This document shows, one piece after another, positions 22,829-22,936 of a stretch of DNA of 22,936 nucleotides (position 1 is the first letter of the stretch; every line of letters begins with the position of its first letter). The notes beneath the pieces were generated by a model. It ran no database searches, was not told where the DNA came from, and was given only the letters and a program-made list of their open reading frames with translations. The translations under genes were made by a program, and so were the position numbers. Source of the stretch: JAIBBG01 sp043748015 (GTDB lineage Bacteria > Bacteroidota > Bacteroidia > Flavobacteriales_D > Sanyastnellaceae). The stretch covers positions 1 through 22,936 of the forward strand of contig JAYTOA010000024.1 of the NCBI GenBank assembly GCA_043748015.1, in the 5' to 3' direction.

Positions 22829-22936
22829 TCACCACAGAAACCTTTTATCACACTATCAAGTACAAACGCCAAAAGCCGTGAATAACATTTTTTTTCATTC
22901 GCTTGCGTTCTTCGCTTGCAAAGGAAAAAAGCACGA

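Larger units (their letters stand above)
22362..22936. other. Long terminal stretch without a convincing gene
   Basis: Over these 575 bases I see only short frames, none with a family pattern. It contains the 12-bp perfect palindrome GGTCAATTGACC at 22391-22402. A 10-base direct repeat TATTGCATAC occurs at 22601-22610 and 22619-22628. A GGGATTAG-like short repeat tract lies on the - strand at about 22797-22828. Two copies of TTCGCTTGC lie at 22898-22906 and 22911-22919. No RNA gene, origin or phage/IS signal is visible. The stretch may belong to a gene outside the window or be simple intergenic DNA. Confidence 0.5.

Noticed and set aside
1..22936. tRNA, rRNA, IS element, phage or integron genes
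   Set aside because: No cloverleaf-like sequence, transposase, integrase or terminal inverted repeats with target duplications was seen on either strand.

Overview
The window looks like a chromosomal segment of a member of the Bacteroidota. The evidence is a gliding-associated gldG gene, a type IX secretion (T9SS) C-terminal sorting domain, WbqC, DUF4340 and bacterial POT-type peptide transporters, plus promoter-like boxes of the Bacteroidota type (TTG, about 18-20 bp, TAnnTTTG). Base composition is moderately AT-rich by eye. No rRNA, tRNA, CRISPR array, insertion sequence or prophage gene was seen, so most of the window reads as ordinary chromosome.

Region 1 (1-4903, + strand): an operon for a MukBEF/MksBEF-type condensin. 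It holds an SMC-like ATPase with Walker A, a coiled coil, a mini-hinge and Walker B, then a 44-residue ORF, a MukF-like kleisin and a MukE-like winged-helix subunit. No JetD/topo-VI-like nuclease lies in the window, so a housekeeping Mks condensin is more likely than a complete Wadjet defence system. Five tandem octamers abut the start codon of the MukE-like gene.

Region 2 (4904-8364): a tiny Lys-rich protein (33 aa, - strand) with its own promoter and terminator; uracil-DNA glycosylase (-); the MeaB/ArgK GTPase (+); and a two-gene - strand unit of L-threonine aldolase followed by a three-helix membrane protein.

Region 3 (8475-12294, + strand): a membrane-anchored J-domain protein overlapping a WbqC-family protein, then a large exported clan-GH-A-like glycoside hydrolase with Cys-rich inserts and two DxDxDG calcium-type loops.

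Region 4 (12437-16946, + strand): gldG with a DUF4340 protein directly behind it, but no gldF, then a secreted seven-repeat RCC1 propeller with a T9SS sorting domain.

Region 5 (16947-22936): an intergenic stretch rich in degenerate 8-nt-phased repeats, including a diverged ~164-bp tandem duplication; an extended-SDR sugar-nucleotide epimerase; two tandem POT peptide/H+ symporters separated by a strong intrinsic terminator; and an exported thioredoxin-fold protein. The last 575 bases show no convincing gene.

The most distinctive signals are the 44-aa ORF inside the condensin operon and the 8-nt-phased intergenic repeats. One family recurs in the MukE-like leader and in the 17-kb intergenic region.
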